Below, piece by piece: positions 8,466 through 15,850 of a DNA stretch of 64,000 bases; the stretch's first letter is position 1; each line of letters begins with the position of its first letter. The translations under genes and the position numbers were made by a program. The notes below the pieces were generated by a model. That model worked only from the letters and a program-made list of their open reading frames with translations. It was not told the DNA's origin and searched no databases. The DNA is from Actinomycetospora straminea (GTDB lineage Bacteria; Actinomycetota; Actinomycetes; Mycobacteriales; Pseudonocardiaceae). The DNA is taken from positions 186,001-250,000 of the forward strand of contig NZ_JAQZAN010000002.1 of NCBI RefSeq assembly GCF_028737255.1. Reading direction: 5' to 3'.

Positions 8466-9230
8466 ATGATCACCGGGTACGGCCACTTCGCGCAGCTCGC
8501 CGAATCGCTCCAGTGGGACGAGACCACCATCGACCTCACGGCCGACATCGAGGCCTGGGGCAAGCTCGAGCAGGAGGAGTACGACCAGGTCCTCGGGCTG
8601 CTCGCCGGCTTCTGCGTCGGCGAGACCTCCGTCGCCACCCACCTGACGTCGTTCCAGGCCGCGGCCAGCACCGATGACCGCATGGTCGAGGTCCTCCAGG
8701 CCCAGGCCCGGGACGAGGCGCGCCACGCCCGCTTCTTCGACCGGGTCGTGCGCGAGGTCGCGGGCGTGCCCGGGAACAACATGGCCGAGCGCATCGACGT
8801 CCTGCGCGACCGCATCAGCCCGGACCTCCTCGAGCTCTTCGAGGAGAAGCTGCCGGCCATCGCGGCCTCGGTCGCCGACGACCACTCGCAGCTCACGGCG
8901 GCCGTCGGGCTCTACCACATGATCCTCGAGGGCGTGGTGCTCACGGCCGGCCAGCACGCCCTGCTGCAGACGCTCAAGGGCCTGTCGGTCCAGATGCCGG
9001 GCACGCACAAGGGAATGGAGCTCGTGCTCCGCGACGAGCGCTGGCACATCGGTTTCGGCTCCCGCGTCATCCAGAGCGCGGACGTCGTCGACGACCAGAT
9101 GGAGGAACTGCTCACCCAGGGTGTCAAGGCGGCATCCGCGTGGGGCGACCTGATCTCGCAGGACGACATCGCCCAGGTCGAGCACCTCCACCAGCGGCGC
9201 CTGAAGTCGGTCGGCATCAAGTTCTGGTGA
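8466..9230 (+). CDS. R2-like ligand-binding oxidase (R2lox-type ferritin-like protein)
   Basis: A 254-residue helical protein related to ribonucleotide reductase R2 and R2lox. A full six-ligand dimetal site is visible: E53, E84 and H87 (DEARH), E155 (MILEG), E191 and H194 (DERWH). V56 lies three residues after the first Glu and Y150 five residues before E155, the spacings of the Val-Tyr ether crosslink described for R2lox proteins. This argues for R2lox rather than a true nucleotide reductase subunit, and no R1 subunit gene is near. R2lox enzymes carry a Mn/Fe or diiron site, bind a fatty acid-like ligand and activate oxygen, but no physiological reaction is established for them. The gene lies between rubredoxin and pqqA copy 2 in a PQQ island, which suggests a role in the same oxidation pathway. 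Confidence 0.75.
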   Translation: MITGYGHFAQLAESLQWDETTIDLTADIEAWGKLEQEEYDQVLGLLAGFCVGETSVATHLTSFQAAASTDDRMVEVLQAQARDEARHARFFDRVVREVAGVPGNNMAERIDVLRDRISPDLLELFEEKLPAIAASVADDHSQLTAAVGLYHMILEGVVLTAGQHALLQTLKGLSVQMPGTHKGMELVLRDERWHIGFGSRVIQSADVVDDQMEELLTQGVKAASAWGDLISQDDIAQVEHLHQRRLKSVGIKFW

Positions 9231-9233
9231 TCT

Positions 9234-9258
9234 CGCGCGCCGAGGGACTCGGCGCGCG
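9234..9258 (+). terminator. Hairpin after the R2lox-like gene
   Basis: An 11-bp perfect stem (9234-9244 with 9248-9258) with a GGA loop starts four bases after the stop codon. No T tract follows. It probably ends or trims the first transcript; the 45 bases between it and pqqA copy 2 could hold a promoter. Confidence 0.6.
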
Positions 9259-9302
9259 CGGGTAGGTTGATCGCTATCGACGAGAGGAGGTGGCACGCCA
9301 TC

Positions 9303-9395
9303 ATGGAGTCGCTCTCCATCTGGGAGACCCCCGAGTTCGAAGAACTCGGCGTCGCCCCCGAGGTGACGATGTACGTCGCCCAGCTCGACGACTGA
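9303..9395 (+). CDS. pqqA: PqqA precursor peptide, copy 2
   Basis: A 30-codon second PQQ precursor gene. E20 and Y24 in PEVTMYVAQ are the residues joined by PqqE. The last 12 codons match copy 1 almost base for base; the leader half has diverged (MESLSIWETPEFEELGV). GAGAGGAGG stands upstream, somewhat far from the ATG. It is followed by a hairpin closely related to the one behind copy 1 and then by pqqB-pqqE, so this is the copy in the normal pqqABCDE arrangement. Confidence 0.9.
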   Translation: MESLSIWETPEFEELGVAPEVTMYVAQLDD

Positions 9396-9404
9396 CGACC
9401 TACC

Positions 9405-9443
9405 GACAGGGGCGCCGGAGATCGCTTTTCCGGCGCCCCTGTC
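9405..9443 (+). terminator. Hairpin between pqqA copy 2 and pqqB
   Basis: A 15-bp perfect stem (9405-9419 with 9429-9443) with a nine-base loop. The arm CAGGGGCGCCGGA shares its core with the hairpin behind pqqA copy 1, so peptide gene and hairpin look duplicated together. A hairpin between pqqA and the enzyme genes would keep precursor mRNA in excess over pqqB-pqqE. Confidence 0.7.
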
Positions 9444-9488
9444 GCCGTCGGGTGGCGACGTGTGACATCGACAGGAGGGACGACAGCG

Positions 9489-10385
9489 ATGTGGCTGCGG
9501 GTGCTCGGCGCCGGTGCGGGCGGCGGCTTCCCCCAGTGGAACTGCGGGTGCCCGGGCTGCCGCGCGGTCCGCGAGGGCTCGCGTCCCGCCTCGCCGCGGA
9601 CGCAGTCGTCGATCGCCGTGAGCGCCGACCGCACCACGTGGTTCCTCGTCAACGCCTCCCCCGACCTGCGGGCCCAGATCGAGGCCGCCCCGGAGCTGCG
9701 CCCGCGGGACAAGCGGGACAGCCCGATCGCCGCCGTGCTGCTCACCGACGCCGAGCTCGACCACACGATGGGTCTGCTGCTGCTGCGCGAGGGGCCCGGC
9801 GTCGCGGTCCACGCCACCGACGCGTCGTTCGCGACGCTCACCGACGGCACGGGCTTCGTCCCGACGCTGGAGCGGTACACGCAGGTCACCCGGCACGTGG
9901 TGGTGCCGGGCGAGACCGTCGCGCTGGCCGAGGGCCTGAGCTACACCGCGTTCGACGTGCCGACGGTGAAGAAGGCGCGCTTCGGCGGCGGGACGGACAT
10001 CGAGGGCCGCGTCGTCGGCTACCGCTTCACCGACACCACCTCCGGCCGGACCGCCGTGTACCTGCCCGGCGTCCAGGAGGTCACGCCCGCGGTGCACGAC
10101 GAGCTGGCGGCCGCGGACGTCGTGCTCGTCGACGGCACCACGTGGACCGACGACGAGATGATCCGGCTGGGCCTCGCGTCGAAGACCGCCCGCGACATGG
10201 GCCACCTGGCCGTCGACGGCCCGGACGGGAGCCTCGCGGTCCTGTCGGGCCTGCGGGCCGAGCGCAAGATCTACGTGCACATCAACAATTCCAACCCGAT
10301 GCTGCTCGAGGACTCCGCGGAGTACGCGACGGTCACCGCCCGTGGGGCCGAGGTCGCGACCGACGGGCTCGAGGTGGAGGTCTGA
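9489..10385 (+). CDS. pqqB: PQQ biosynthesis protein PqqB (metallo-beta-lactamase fold hydroxylase)
   Basis: A 298-residue metallo-beta-lactamase-fold protein reported in the family to be an iron-dependent hydroxylase acting on the crosslinked Glu-Tyr dipeptide. The signature starts are present: LRVLGAGAGGGFPQWNCGCPGC with its zinc-binding cysteines, then LLTDAELDHTMGLLLLREG, the altered HxHxDH motif typical of PqqB. The C-terminal HINNSNPMLLE motif is intact. The ATG at 9489 has AGGAGG about ten bases upstream. It is the first enzyme gene of pqqBCDE and ends five bases before pqqC. Confidence 0.95.
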   Translation: MWLRVLGAGAGGGFPQWNCGCPGCRAVREGSRPASPRTQSSIAVSADRTTWFLVNASPDLRAQIEAAPELRPRDKRDSPIAAVLLTDAELDHTMGLLLLREGPGVAVHATDASFATLTDGTGFVPTLERYTQVTRHVVVPGETVALAEGLSYTAFDVPTVKKARFGGGTDIEGRVVGYRFTDTTSGRTAVYLPGVQEVTPAVHDELAAADVVLVDGTTWTDDEMIRLGLASKTARDMGHLAVDGPDGSLAVLSGLRAERKIYVHINNSNPMLLEDSAEYATVTARGAEVATDGLEVEV

Positions 10386-10390
10386 GGCGG

Positions 10391-11143
10391 ATGACGGCGA
10401 CACACGCGACCACCGGCACCGCGACACCCACCAGGCCCGGGACGGCGGTCGGCCCCGACGCGCTCGTCGAGCGGCTGCGCTCCCAGGCCACGCGCTACCA
10501 CAGCGAGCACGACTTCCACGTGCGCATGAACGCCGGCGAGCTCTCGCCCGACCAGATCCGCGGCTGGGTCGCCAACCGGTTCTGCTACCAGGAGGCGATC
10601 CCGCGCAAGGACGCCGCGGTGCTGGGCAACTGCCCCGACCGCGAGGTCCGCAAGCGCTGGATCCGACGGATCACCGACCACGACGGCACCGACACCACCG
10701 AGGGCGGCATCGAGGCCTGGCTGCGTCTCGGGGAGGCGTGCGGGGTCCCCCGCGCGGAGATGGAGGACGGCCGGCACATCGTCCCGGGCGTGCGGTTCGC
10801 GGTGGAGGCCTACGTGACCTTCGCGCGCACCCGGCCGTGGGTCGAGGCCGTCGCCTCCTCGCTCACCGAGCTGTTCGCCCCGGGCCTCATGGCCGAGCGG
10901 CTCGCGGCGTTCGAGAAGCACTACACGTGGATCGACAAGGACGGCCTCGACTACTTCCGCAACCGGCTCCACCAGGCGCCGCGCGACTCCGAGCACGCGC
11001 TGGAGATCGTCAAGGAGCGCTGCCGGACCGCGGAGCAGCAGGACGCCGCCGTCGCCGCGCTCGCGTTCAAGAACGACGTGCTGTGGAGCATGATGGACGC
11101 GATCGACAAGGCCTACCCGGCGGAGAAGGCGTCCCCGTCGTGA
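10391..11143 (+). CDS. pqqC: Pyrroloquinoline-quinone synthase PqqC
   Basis: A 250-residue cofactorless oxidase that performs the final ring closure and eight-electron oxidation to PQQ. Family blocks are clear: RYHSEHDFHVRMNAGEL, WVANRFCYQEAIPRKDAA with the active-site region, ITDHDGTD, ELFAPGLMAERLAAFEKHYTWI and YFRNRLHQAPRDSEHAL. About 20 Thr/Ala-rich residues precede the conserved core. The stop overlaps the GTG of pqqD by four bases (GTGA), which predicts coupled translation. The gene follows pqqB after five bases. Confidence 0.96.
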   Translation: MTATHATTGTATPTRPGTAVGPDALVERLRSQATRYHSEHDFHVRMNAGELSPDQIRGWVANRFCYQEAIPRKDAAVLGNCPDREVRKRWIRRITDHDGTDTTEGGIEAWLRLGEACGVPRAEMEDGRHIVPGVRFAVEAYVTFARTRPWVEAVASSLTELFAPGLMAERLAAFEKHYTWIDKDGLDYFRNRLHQAPRDSEHALEIVKERCRTAEQQDAAVAALAFKNDVLWSMMDAIDKAYPAEKASPS

Positions 11144-11421
11144 CCAGCACCGTGCCGCGCACCGGGCGGCCGCGGCTCGCCCGGTTCGTCAAGATGCGCT
11201 ACGACAAGGCCCGCGAGCGCCAGGTGCTGCTCGGGCCGGAGACGGTCGTGGTGCTCAACCCGACCGGCGCCGACATCCTCGGTCTCTGCGACGGCGCGCA
11301 CAGCGTCGGCGACATCGTGGACGAGCTCGGCCGCCGGTACGACCGCGTCGTCGACGACGAGGTGACCTCGTTCCTCGAGCGCCTCGCGTCCCGGCGCTGG
11401 GTGGAGATCCCCGATGACTGA
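11140..11421 (+). CDS. pqqD: PQQ peptide chaperone PqqD
   Basis: A 93-residue RiPP recognition element protein that binds PqqA and presents it to the radical SAM enzyme PqqE. The core runs RLARFVKMRYDKARERQVLLGPE and VLNPTGADILGLCDGAHSVGDIVDEL, typical of the winged-helix PqqD fold. The GTG start at 11140 overlaps the pqqC stop. The end overlaps the pqqE ATG (11414) by eight bases. Single-domain PqqD next to PqqE is the standard arrangement. Confidence 0.94.
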   Translation: MTSTVPRTGRPRLARFVKMRYDKARERQVLLGPETVVVLNPTGADILGLCDGAHSVGDIVDELGRRYDRVVDDEVTSFLERLASRRWVEIPDD

Positions 11422-12556
11422 GACGCCCGACGGCCCCCTCGGCCTGCTCGCCGAGCTGACCCACGCCTGCCCGCTCTCGTGCGCCTACTGCTCCAACCCG
11501 CTGGAGCTGACGAAGCGCTCCGCGGAGCTGACCACCGACGACTGGCGCCGCGTGCTCGACGAGGCCGCCGACCTCGGGGTCCTGCAGAGCCACTTCTCCG
11601 GCGGCGAGCCGTTGCTGCGCCGGGACATCGTCGACCTCGTCGCCCACGCGAGCGGGCTCGGCCTCTACACCAACCTCGTGACCAGCGCGATCGGGCTGTC
11701 CCGGCCACGGGCGGAGGCACTGCGCGACGCCGGCCTCGACCACGTCCAGGTCAGCATCCAGGCCGACGAGCCCGTGCTGTCCGACCAGCTCGCCGGCATC
11801 TCCTCGTTCGACAAGAAGATGGAGGCCGCGCGGCTGGTCAAGGAGCTCGGCTGGCCGCTGACCCTCAACGTCGTGCTGCACCGGCAGAACATCGACCGCA
11901 TCGGCGCCATCCTCGAGCGGGTCGAGGAGCTCCAGGCCGACCGCGTCGAGCTCGCCAACACCCAGTACTACGGCTGGGCGCTGCGCAACCGCGAGGCCCT
12001 GCTGCCGAGCCGCGAACAGCTCGAGCGCGCCGAGCAGGTCACGCGCGAGGCCCGGGAGCGCCTGCGCGGGCGCACCGACGTCATCTACGTCATCCCCGAC
12101 TACTACAGCCGCTACCCCAAGCCCTGCATGGGCGGCTGGGGCTCGCGCCAGCTCGTCGTCGGCCCCGAGGGCAACGCCTGGCCGTGCCTGTCGGCCCACG
12201 AGCTGCCGCTGCCGCGGGCGAACGTGACCGAGCACGACCTCGGCTGGATCTGGCGGTCCTCCCCGCTGTTCACCGCGTTCCGCGGCACCGACTGGATGCC
12301 CGACCCGTGCCGCAGCTGCGAGCGCCGCGAGGTCGACCTCGGCGGCTGCCGCTGCCAGGCCTTCCAGCTCACCGGCGACATGACCCGCACCGACCCGGTC
12401 TGCGTGCTCTCGCCGGACCGCGGGATCATCGACGCCGCCGTCGAGGCCGCGAACAGCGACGAGGGGCCGGCTGTGCCGTCCCACGAGCCGGCCCGCGAAC
12501 CTGTCCTCGTGCCGGTCCCCGCGCTCGTGTCCCGGCCCCACCGGGCGGACGAGTGA
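11414..12556 (+). CDS. pqqE: Radical SAM enzyme PqqE
   Basis: A 380-residue SPASM-domain radical SAM protein that forms the carbon-carbon bond between Glu and Tyr of PqqA. The radical SAM cluster motif CxxxCxxC is C19, C23, C26 (HACPLSCAYC). The SGGEPLLRRD motif follows. The C-terminal SPASM cysteines appear in PCMGGWGSRQL, WPCLSAHELP, CRSCERREVDLGGCRCQAF and PVC, for auxiliary clusters. The last 50 residues are a variable tail. It is translated from inside the end of pqqD. With two PqqA copies nearby, it presumably processes both. Confidence 0.96.
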   Translation: MTETPDGPLGLLAELTHACPLSCAYCSNPLELTKRSAELTTDDWRRVLDEAADLGVLQSHFSGGEPLLRRDIVDLVAHASGLGLYTNLVTSAIGLSRPRAEALRDAGLDHVQVSIQADEPVLSDQLAGISSFDKKMEAARLVKELGWPLTLNVVLHRQNIDRIGAILERVEELQADRVELANTQYYGWALRNREALLPSREQLERAEQVTREARERLRGRTDVIYVIPDYYSRYPKPCMGGWGSRQLVVGPEGNAWPCLSAHELPLPRANVTEHDLGWIWRSSPLFTAFRGTDWMPDPCRSCERREVDLGGCRCQAFQLTGDMTRTDPVCVLSPDRGIIDAAVEAANSDEGPAVPSHEPAREPVLVPVPALVSRPHRADE

Positions 12557-12609
12557 CGGGTCGGTCGTACGGGGCTCTCCCGGGTTGACCCGGAGAGAGG
12601 AGACCCGCG

Positions 12610-12729
12610 ATGTCGGGTGGCGGCGGGAAGATCGAGCTCGAGTTCGAGCTCGTGTGGCCGAACGACCGCGGCGAGCCGTCGTCGGACCGGCCGCGCACCT
12701 CCGTCGCCGCGCCCACACCCCTGCGGTGA
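12610..12729 (+). CDS. Small peptide gene downstream of pqqE, function unknown
   Basis: A 39-codon open frame with a strong site GAGAGGAGA seven bases before the ATG. The peptide has a Gly-rich start (MSGGGGK), an amphipathic core IELEFELVWPNDRGEP and an Arg/Pro/Ala tail. It lacks the Glu-x3-Tyr of PqqA. The distance of 53 bases to pqqE and the good ribosome site make it likely to be translated as the last gene of the pqq transcript. I recognise no family. It could be a second modified-peptide precursor, a small accessory subunit or a regulatory peptide; none is supported beyond position. Confidence 0.55.
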   Translation: MSGGGGKIELEFELVWPNDRGEPSSDRPRTSVAAPTPLR

Positions 12730-12732
12730 CGC

Positions 12733-12761
12733 TTGCGGCCGGGAGCCGCGTGCAGTAACCA
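12733..12761 (+). promoter_or_regulatory. Probable promoter of the GDT1-like gene
   Basis: TTGCGG (12733-12738) and TAACCA (12756-12761) are 17 bases apart. The expected transcript start falls on the GTG at 12768, so the transcript would be leaderless, which explains why no ribosome binding site is present. The transporter pair may thus be transcribed separately from pqq. Confidence 0.4.
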
Positions 12762-12767
12762 TGCCCC

Positions 12768-13355
12768 GTGTCCGTGGTCGCGATCACCTTCGTCGTCATC
12801 GCCCTGGCGGAGGTGGCGGACACCAGCGGTCTCGTGACGCTCGTCCTCGCGACCCGCTTCCCCGCGCGCTGGGTGCTCATCGGCGTCTTCGCCGGGATGC
12901 TCGTGCACGTCGGCATCGCCGTCGCCGCCGGGAGCCTTGTCGGCCTGCTGCCCGAACGTCCCCTCGAGGCGATCCTCGCCGTCATGTTCCTCATCGGTGC
13001 GGCCCTCACCCTCCGCGAGGGGCTGGAGGACGAGGACGATGACGATGACGACGACGAGGAGCGGGAGGCGCCGCGGACGCGCTGGGCGGTGGTCGCGACG
13101 GCGTTCGGCATCACCGCGCTCTCCGAGCTCGCGGACCCGTCGCAGATCCTGACCGCGACGCTGACCGCGCAGTACGGCGACCCGCTGCTCGTCGGCATCG
13201 GGTCGCTGCTGGGCCTCTGGGCCGTCTCCGCCCTCGCCATCTACGGGGGCAGCCGGCTCCGGCAGATCGTGCCGGTGAAGTGGGTGGCGATCGTGGCGGC
13301 CGCGATCATGGTGGTCCTCGCGATCATCAGCGCGGTCGCGGCCATCCGCGGCTGA
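12768..13355 (+). CDS. TMEM165/GDT1 family cation transporter homologue
   Basis: A 195-residue membrane protein with about six helices in two halves, resembling the UPF0016 (GDT1/TMEM165) family of Mn/Ca-proton antiporters. The two signature sites are E15-V-A-D18-T-S and E120-L-A-D123-P-S. The acidic residues match the family ExGDKT motif, but the Gly-Asp-Lys core is altered. The loop between halves is extremely acidic (residues 87-100, seven Asp in a row), a plausible metal-binding segment. The GTG start at 12768 lacks a Shine-Dalgarno sequence but fits a leaderless transcript. It is 10 bases upstream of a second cation-exchanger-like gene. Confidence 0.65.
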   Translation: MSVVAITFVVIALAEVADTSGLVTLVLATRFPARWVLIGVFAGMLVHVGIAVAAGSLVGLLPERPLEAILAVMFLIGAALTLREGLEDEDDDDDDDEEREAPRTRWAVVATAFGITALSELADPSQILTATLTAQYGDPLLVGIGSLLGLWAVSALAIYGGSRLRQIVPVKWVAIVAAAIMVVLAIISAVAAIRG

Positions 13356-13365
13356 GCACCCCGTC

Positions 13366-14436
13366 GTGATCCCGGTCCTCACGTTCGTCCTGGGCGTCGC
13401 GGTCCTCGTGTACTGCGCCGAGAAGCTGATCGGCCAGCTGGTCGGGGTCGCGAGCCGGTGGGCGATCTCGCTCTTCCTCGTCGCCCTGGTGTTCACCGGC
13501 GTCGAGGTCGACGACCTCGCCCTCGGGCTCGCGCTGGGCCTCGAGGACCTCCACGAGGTCGCCCTCGGCACCGTCATCGGCACCACGATCGCGATGCCCG
13601 GGCTGGTGCTCGCCGTCGCCGCGGCCGTGGCCCCGACGTCGGTGGCGGTGCCCCGCGACTACCTGGCCCTCTACGCCGGGGCCCCCGTGGTCATGTACGC
13701 CCTCGCGCTCACGGGGCGCCTGACGGCCCTCACCGGCGTCGTGCTCCTCGTGCTGTTCGCCGCCTTCGTCGCGTGGATCGGCCTGCGCGAGTACGCCGCG
13801 CGGCGCCCGGTGTGGCGCGACGCGGCGCTCTACGAGCAGATCGACCGCGTGACCCTCGGCGGCGGGATCGCGTCCCGGCGCGGCCGCCCGGAGCCCGCGG
13901 GCCCGGCCGGCGCTCCCCCGCCCGGCGTCCGCGTCGACGCGGGCTTCCTGCGCGCCCGGCGCCGCTCGCCGGCGACCGCCGTGGCGCTCGCCGTCCTCGC
14001 GCTCGCCGGGCTCGTCGTGGGCGCCGCCGTGGCCGGGGCCGGCACCGAGGGGATCCTCGAGGAGTTCGCGCTCCCGGGCACGGTCTTCGGCGTCACGGTG
14101 GCCACGCTCGCCCTGTCCCTCGAGGACCTCCTGCTCACCGTCGAGCCCGCGCGACGCGGCGCGCCGGAGATCGGCGTCGCCAACGTCGTCGGCAGTGTCG
14201 TGTTCTCGGTGACCGGCAAGCTCGGGATCCTGCTGCTGGCCGGCGGGACGATGGTCGTCACCGACGAGGTCGTGCGCTGGCACCTGCCGGTGCTCGTGCT
14301 CCTGACCGCGACGTCCGCGGTGTTCCTCGCGTCCGGGCGGCTGCGCCGCCGCCATGGGGTCGTGCTGCTCGCCGCGTACGTCGCCTACGTCGTCGTCAGC
14401 CTGGTGTCCTTCGGCGGGGTCCCGGTCGGGGACTGA
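13366..14436 (+). CDS. CaCA-type (sodium/calcium exchanger-like) membrane protein
   Basis: A 356-residue protein with about ten helices in two halves around a central hydrophilic loop (about 145-195). The internal repeats resemble the alpha-1 and alpha-2 motifs of Ca2+/cation antiporters: ALGTVIGTTIAMPGL in the first half and GVANVVGSVVFSVTGKLG in the second. The first repeat lacks the usual Ser-Asn, so ion choice may differ. It starts with GTG 10 bases after the GDT1-like gene and is probably cotranscribed. Its place behind the pqq genes suggests metal supply for the PQQ enzyme, an inference from position only. Confidence 0.7.
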   Translation: MIPVLTFVLGVAVLVYCAEKLIGQLVGVASRWAISLFLVALVFTGVEVDDLALGLALGLEDLHEVALGTVIGTTIAMPGLVLAVAAAVAPTSVAVPRDYLALYAGAPVVMYALALTGRLTALTGVVLLVLFAAFVAWIGLREYAARRPVWRDAALYEQIDRVTLGGGIASRRGRPEPAGPAGAPPPGVRVDAGFLRARRRSPATAVALAVLALAGLVVGAAVAGAGTEGILEEFALPGTVFGVTVATLALSLEDLLLTVEPARRGAPEIGVANVVGSVVFSVTGKLGILLLAGGTMVVTDEVVRWHLPVLVLLTATSAVFLASGRLRRRHGVVLLAAYVAYVVVSLVSFGGVPVGD

Positions 14437-14465
14437 GTCGTGCCCCCGACCGGGCCGCCGTCGAT

Positions 14466-14507
14466 CAGGCCGTGGTCAGGCCGTGGTCAGGCCGTGGTCA
14501 GGCCGCG
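14466..14507. repeat. 11-bp tandem repeat across the end of the formaldehyde dehydrogenase gene
   Basis: Three exact copies of CAGGCCGTGGT and a partial fourth run through the convergent intergenic region into the stop codon and last codons of the dehydrogenase. The repeats look like slippage products. No function is evident. Confidence 0.7.
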
Positions 14508-15712
14508 ATCGACCCGTGCGGGTCGATGACGAACTTCTTCGCCACGCCCGAGTCGAACTGGGCGTAGCCCTGCGGGGCGTCGTCGAGCGAGATGACGGTG
14601 GCGTTGACCGCCTTCCCGATCTGCACCCGGTCGCGCAGGATCGCGTTCATCAGCTGGCGGTGGTAGCGCATCACCGGGCACTGGCCGGTGGTGAACGAGT
14701 GCGACTTCGCCCAGCCCAGGCCGATGCGGATGGACAGGCTGCCCTCCTTGGCGGCGTCGTCGGACGCGCCGGGGTCGCCGGTGACGTAGAGGCCCGGGAT
14801 GCCGAGCTTCCCGGCCGCCCGGGTGACCTCCATGATCGAGTTGAGGACCGTCGCGGGCTGCTCGTGGTCGGAGTCCTTGCCGTGCCCGCGGGCCTCGAAG
14901 CCGACCGCGTCGACCGCGGCGTCCACCACCGGCTCGCCCACGATCTGCTCGATCTTGTCGGGCAGCGACCCCTCCTGCGACAGGTCGATGGTCTCGGCGC
15001 CGATGACGTCGCGGGCGTGGCGGAGGCGCTCCTCGTTCATGTCCCCGACGATCACCGCGGCCGCGCCCAGCAGCTGCGCCGACGCCGCGGCGGCGAGGCC
15101 CACCGGGCCGGCGCCGGCGACGTAGACCGTCGAGCCGGTGGTGACGCCGGCGCTCACGCAGCCGTGGTACCCGGTCGGGAAGATGTCCGACAGCATCGTC
15201 AGGTCGAGGATCTTCTCCATCGCCTGGTCGCGGTCGGGGAACTTCAGCAGGTTCCAGTCGGCGTACGGGACCATGACGTACTCGGCCTGGCCACCCTGCC
15301 AGCCGCCCATGTCGACGTAGCCGTACGCCGAGCCCGGGCGGTCCGGGTTGACGTTGAGGCAGACCCCGGTGTGCCCCTCCTTGCACATCCGGCAGCGCCC
15401 GCAGGCGATGTTGAAGGGCGCCGAGACGAGGTCGCCCTGCTGGATGAACTCGACGTCGCGGCCGACCTCGACGACCTCGCCGGTGATCTCGTGGCCCAGG
15501 ATGAGCCCGGCCGGCGCGGTGGTCCGTCCGCGGACCATGTGCTGGTCGGACCCGCAGATGTTGGTGGCGACGAGCTTGAGGATGACGCCGTGCGGGCACT
15601 GCCGCCCGACATTGGCCGGGTTCACCCCCGGTCCGTCCCTGAGCTCCAGACTCGGGTACTCGATGTCCTGGATCTCGACCTTCATCGGTTCGATGTACGC
15701 GACGGCCTTCAT
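14498..15712 (-). CDS. fdhA: Formaldehyde dehydrogenase, glutathione-independent
   Basis: A 404-residue zinc-dependent medium-chain dehydrogenase of the glutathione-independent formaldehyde dehydrogenase type (formaldehyde plus NAD+ to formate). Catalytic zinc residues include C53 (NICGSDQH) and H74-E75 (LGHE). The structural zinc cysteines are in CGRCRMCKEGHTGVC. The family-specific insertion GYVDMGGWQGGQAEYVMVPYADWNLLKFPD and the VAGAGPVGLAA nucleotide fold are present. ATG 15712 (MKAVAYIEPMKVEIQD) has a GGGGG run just upstream; the frame is open further upstream, but that part is not family-like. It converges on the cation-exchanger gene and offers the next step after alcohol oxidation by the PQQ enzyme. 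Confidence 0.9.
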   Translation of the reverse strand: MKAVAYIEPMKVEIQDIEYPSLELRDGPGVNPANVGRQCPHGVILKLVATNICGSDQHMVRGRTTAPAGLILGHEITGEVVEVGRDVEFIQQGDLVSAPFNIACGRCRMCKEGHTGVCLNVNPDRPGSAYGYVDMGGWQGGQAEYVMVPYADWNLLKFPDRDQAMEKILDLTMLSDIFPTGYHGCVSAGVTTGSTVYVAGAGPVGLAAAASAQLLGAAAVIVGDMNEERLRHARDVIGAETIDLSQEGSLPDKIEQIVGEPVVDAAVDAVGFEARGHGKDSDHEQPATVLNSIMEVTRAAGKLGIPGLYVTGDPGASDDAAKEGSLSIRIGLGWAKSHSFTTGQCPVMRYHRQLMNAILRDRVQIGKAVNATVISLDDAPQGYAQFDSGVAKKFVIDPHGSIAA

Positions 15713-15850
15713 CCCCCGATTCTCGGCCCGTCGGTGACCGGCGTCACTCGGGCGGACGTCGGAGGCGATCCCCCTCGGCGGCCCCGTCGTCACTGGGTCG
15801 GACGCGGAGTCCGGTCGTGCCCGGACGAGGTGCGCGTCGTCCGTCGCTCC

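Noticed and set aside
8466-9230. R2lox-like protein as a ribonucleotide reductase small subunit
   Set aside because: No large subunit gene is near, and the Val and Tyr positions fit the R2lox crosslink pattern instead of an R2 radical site.
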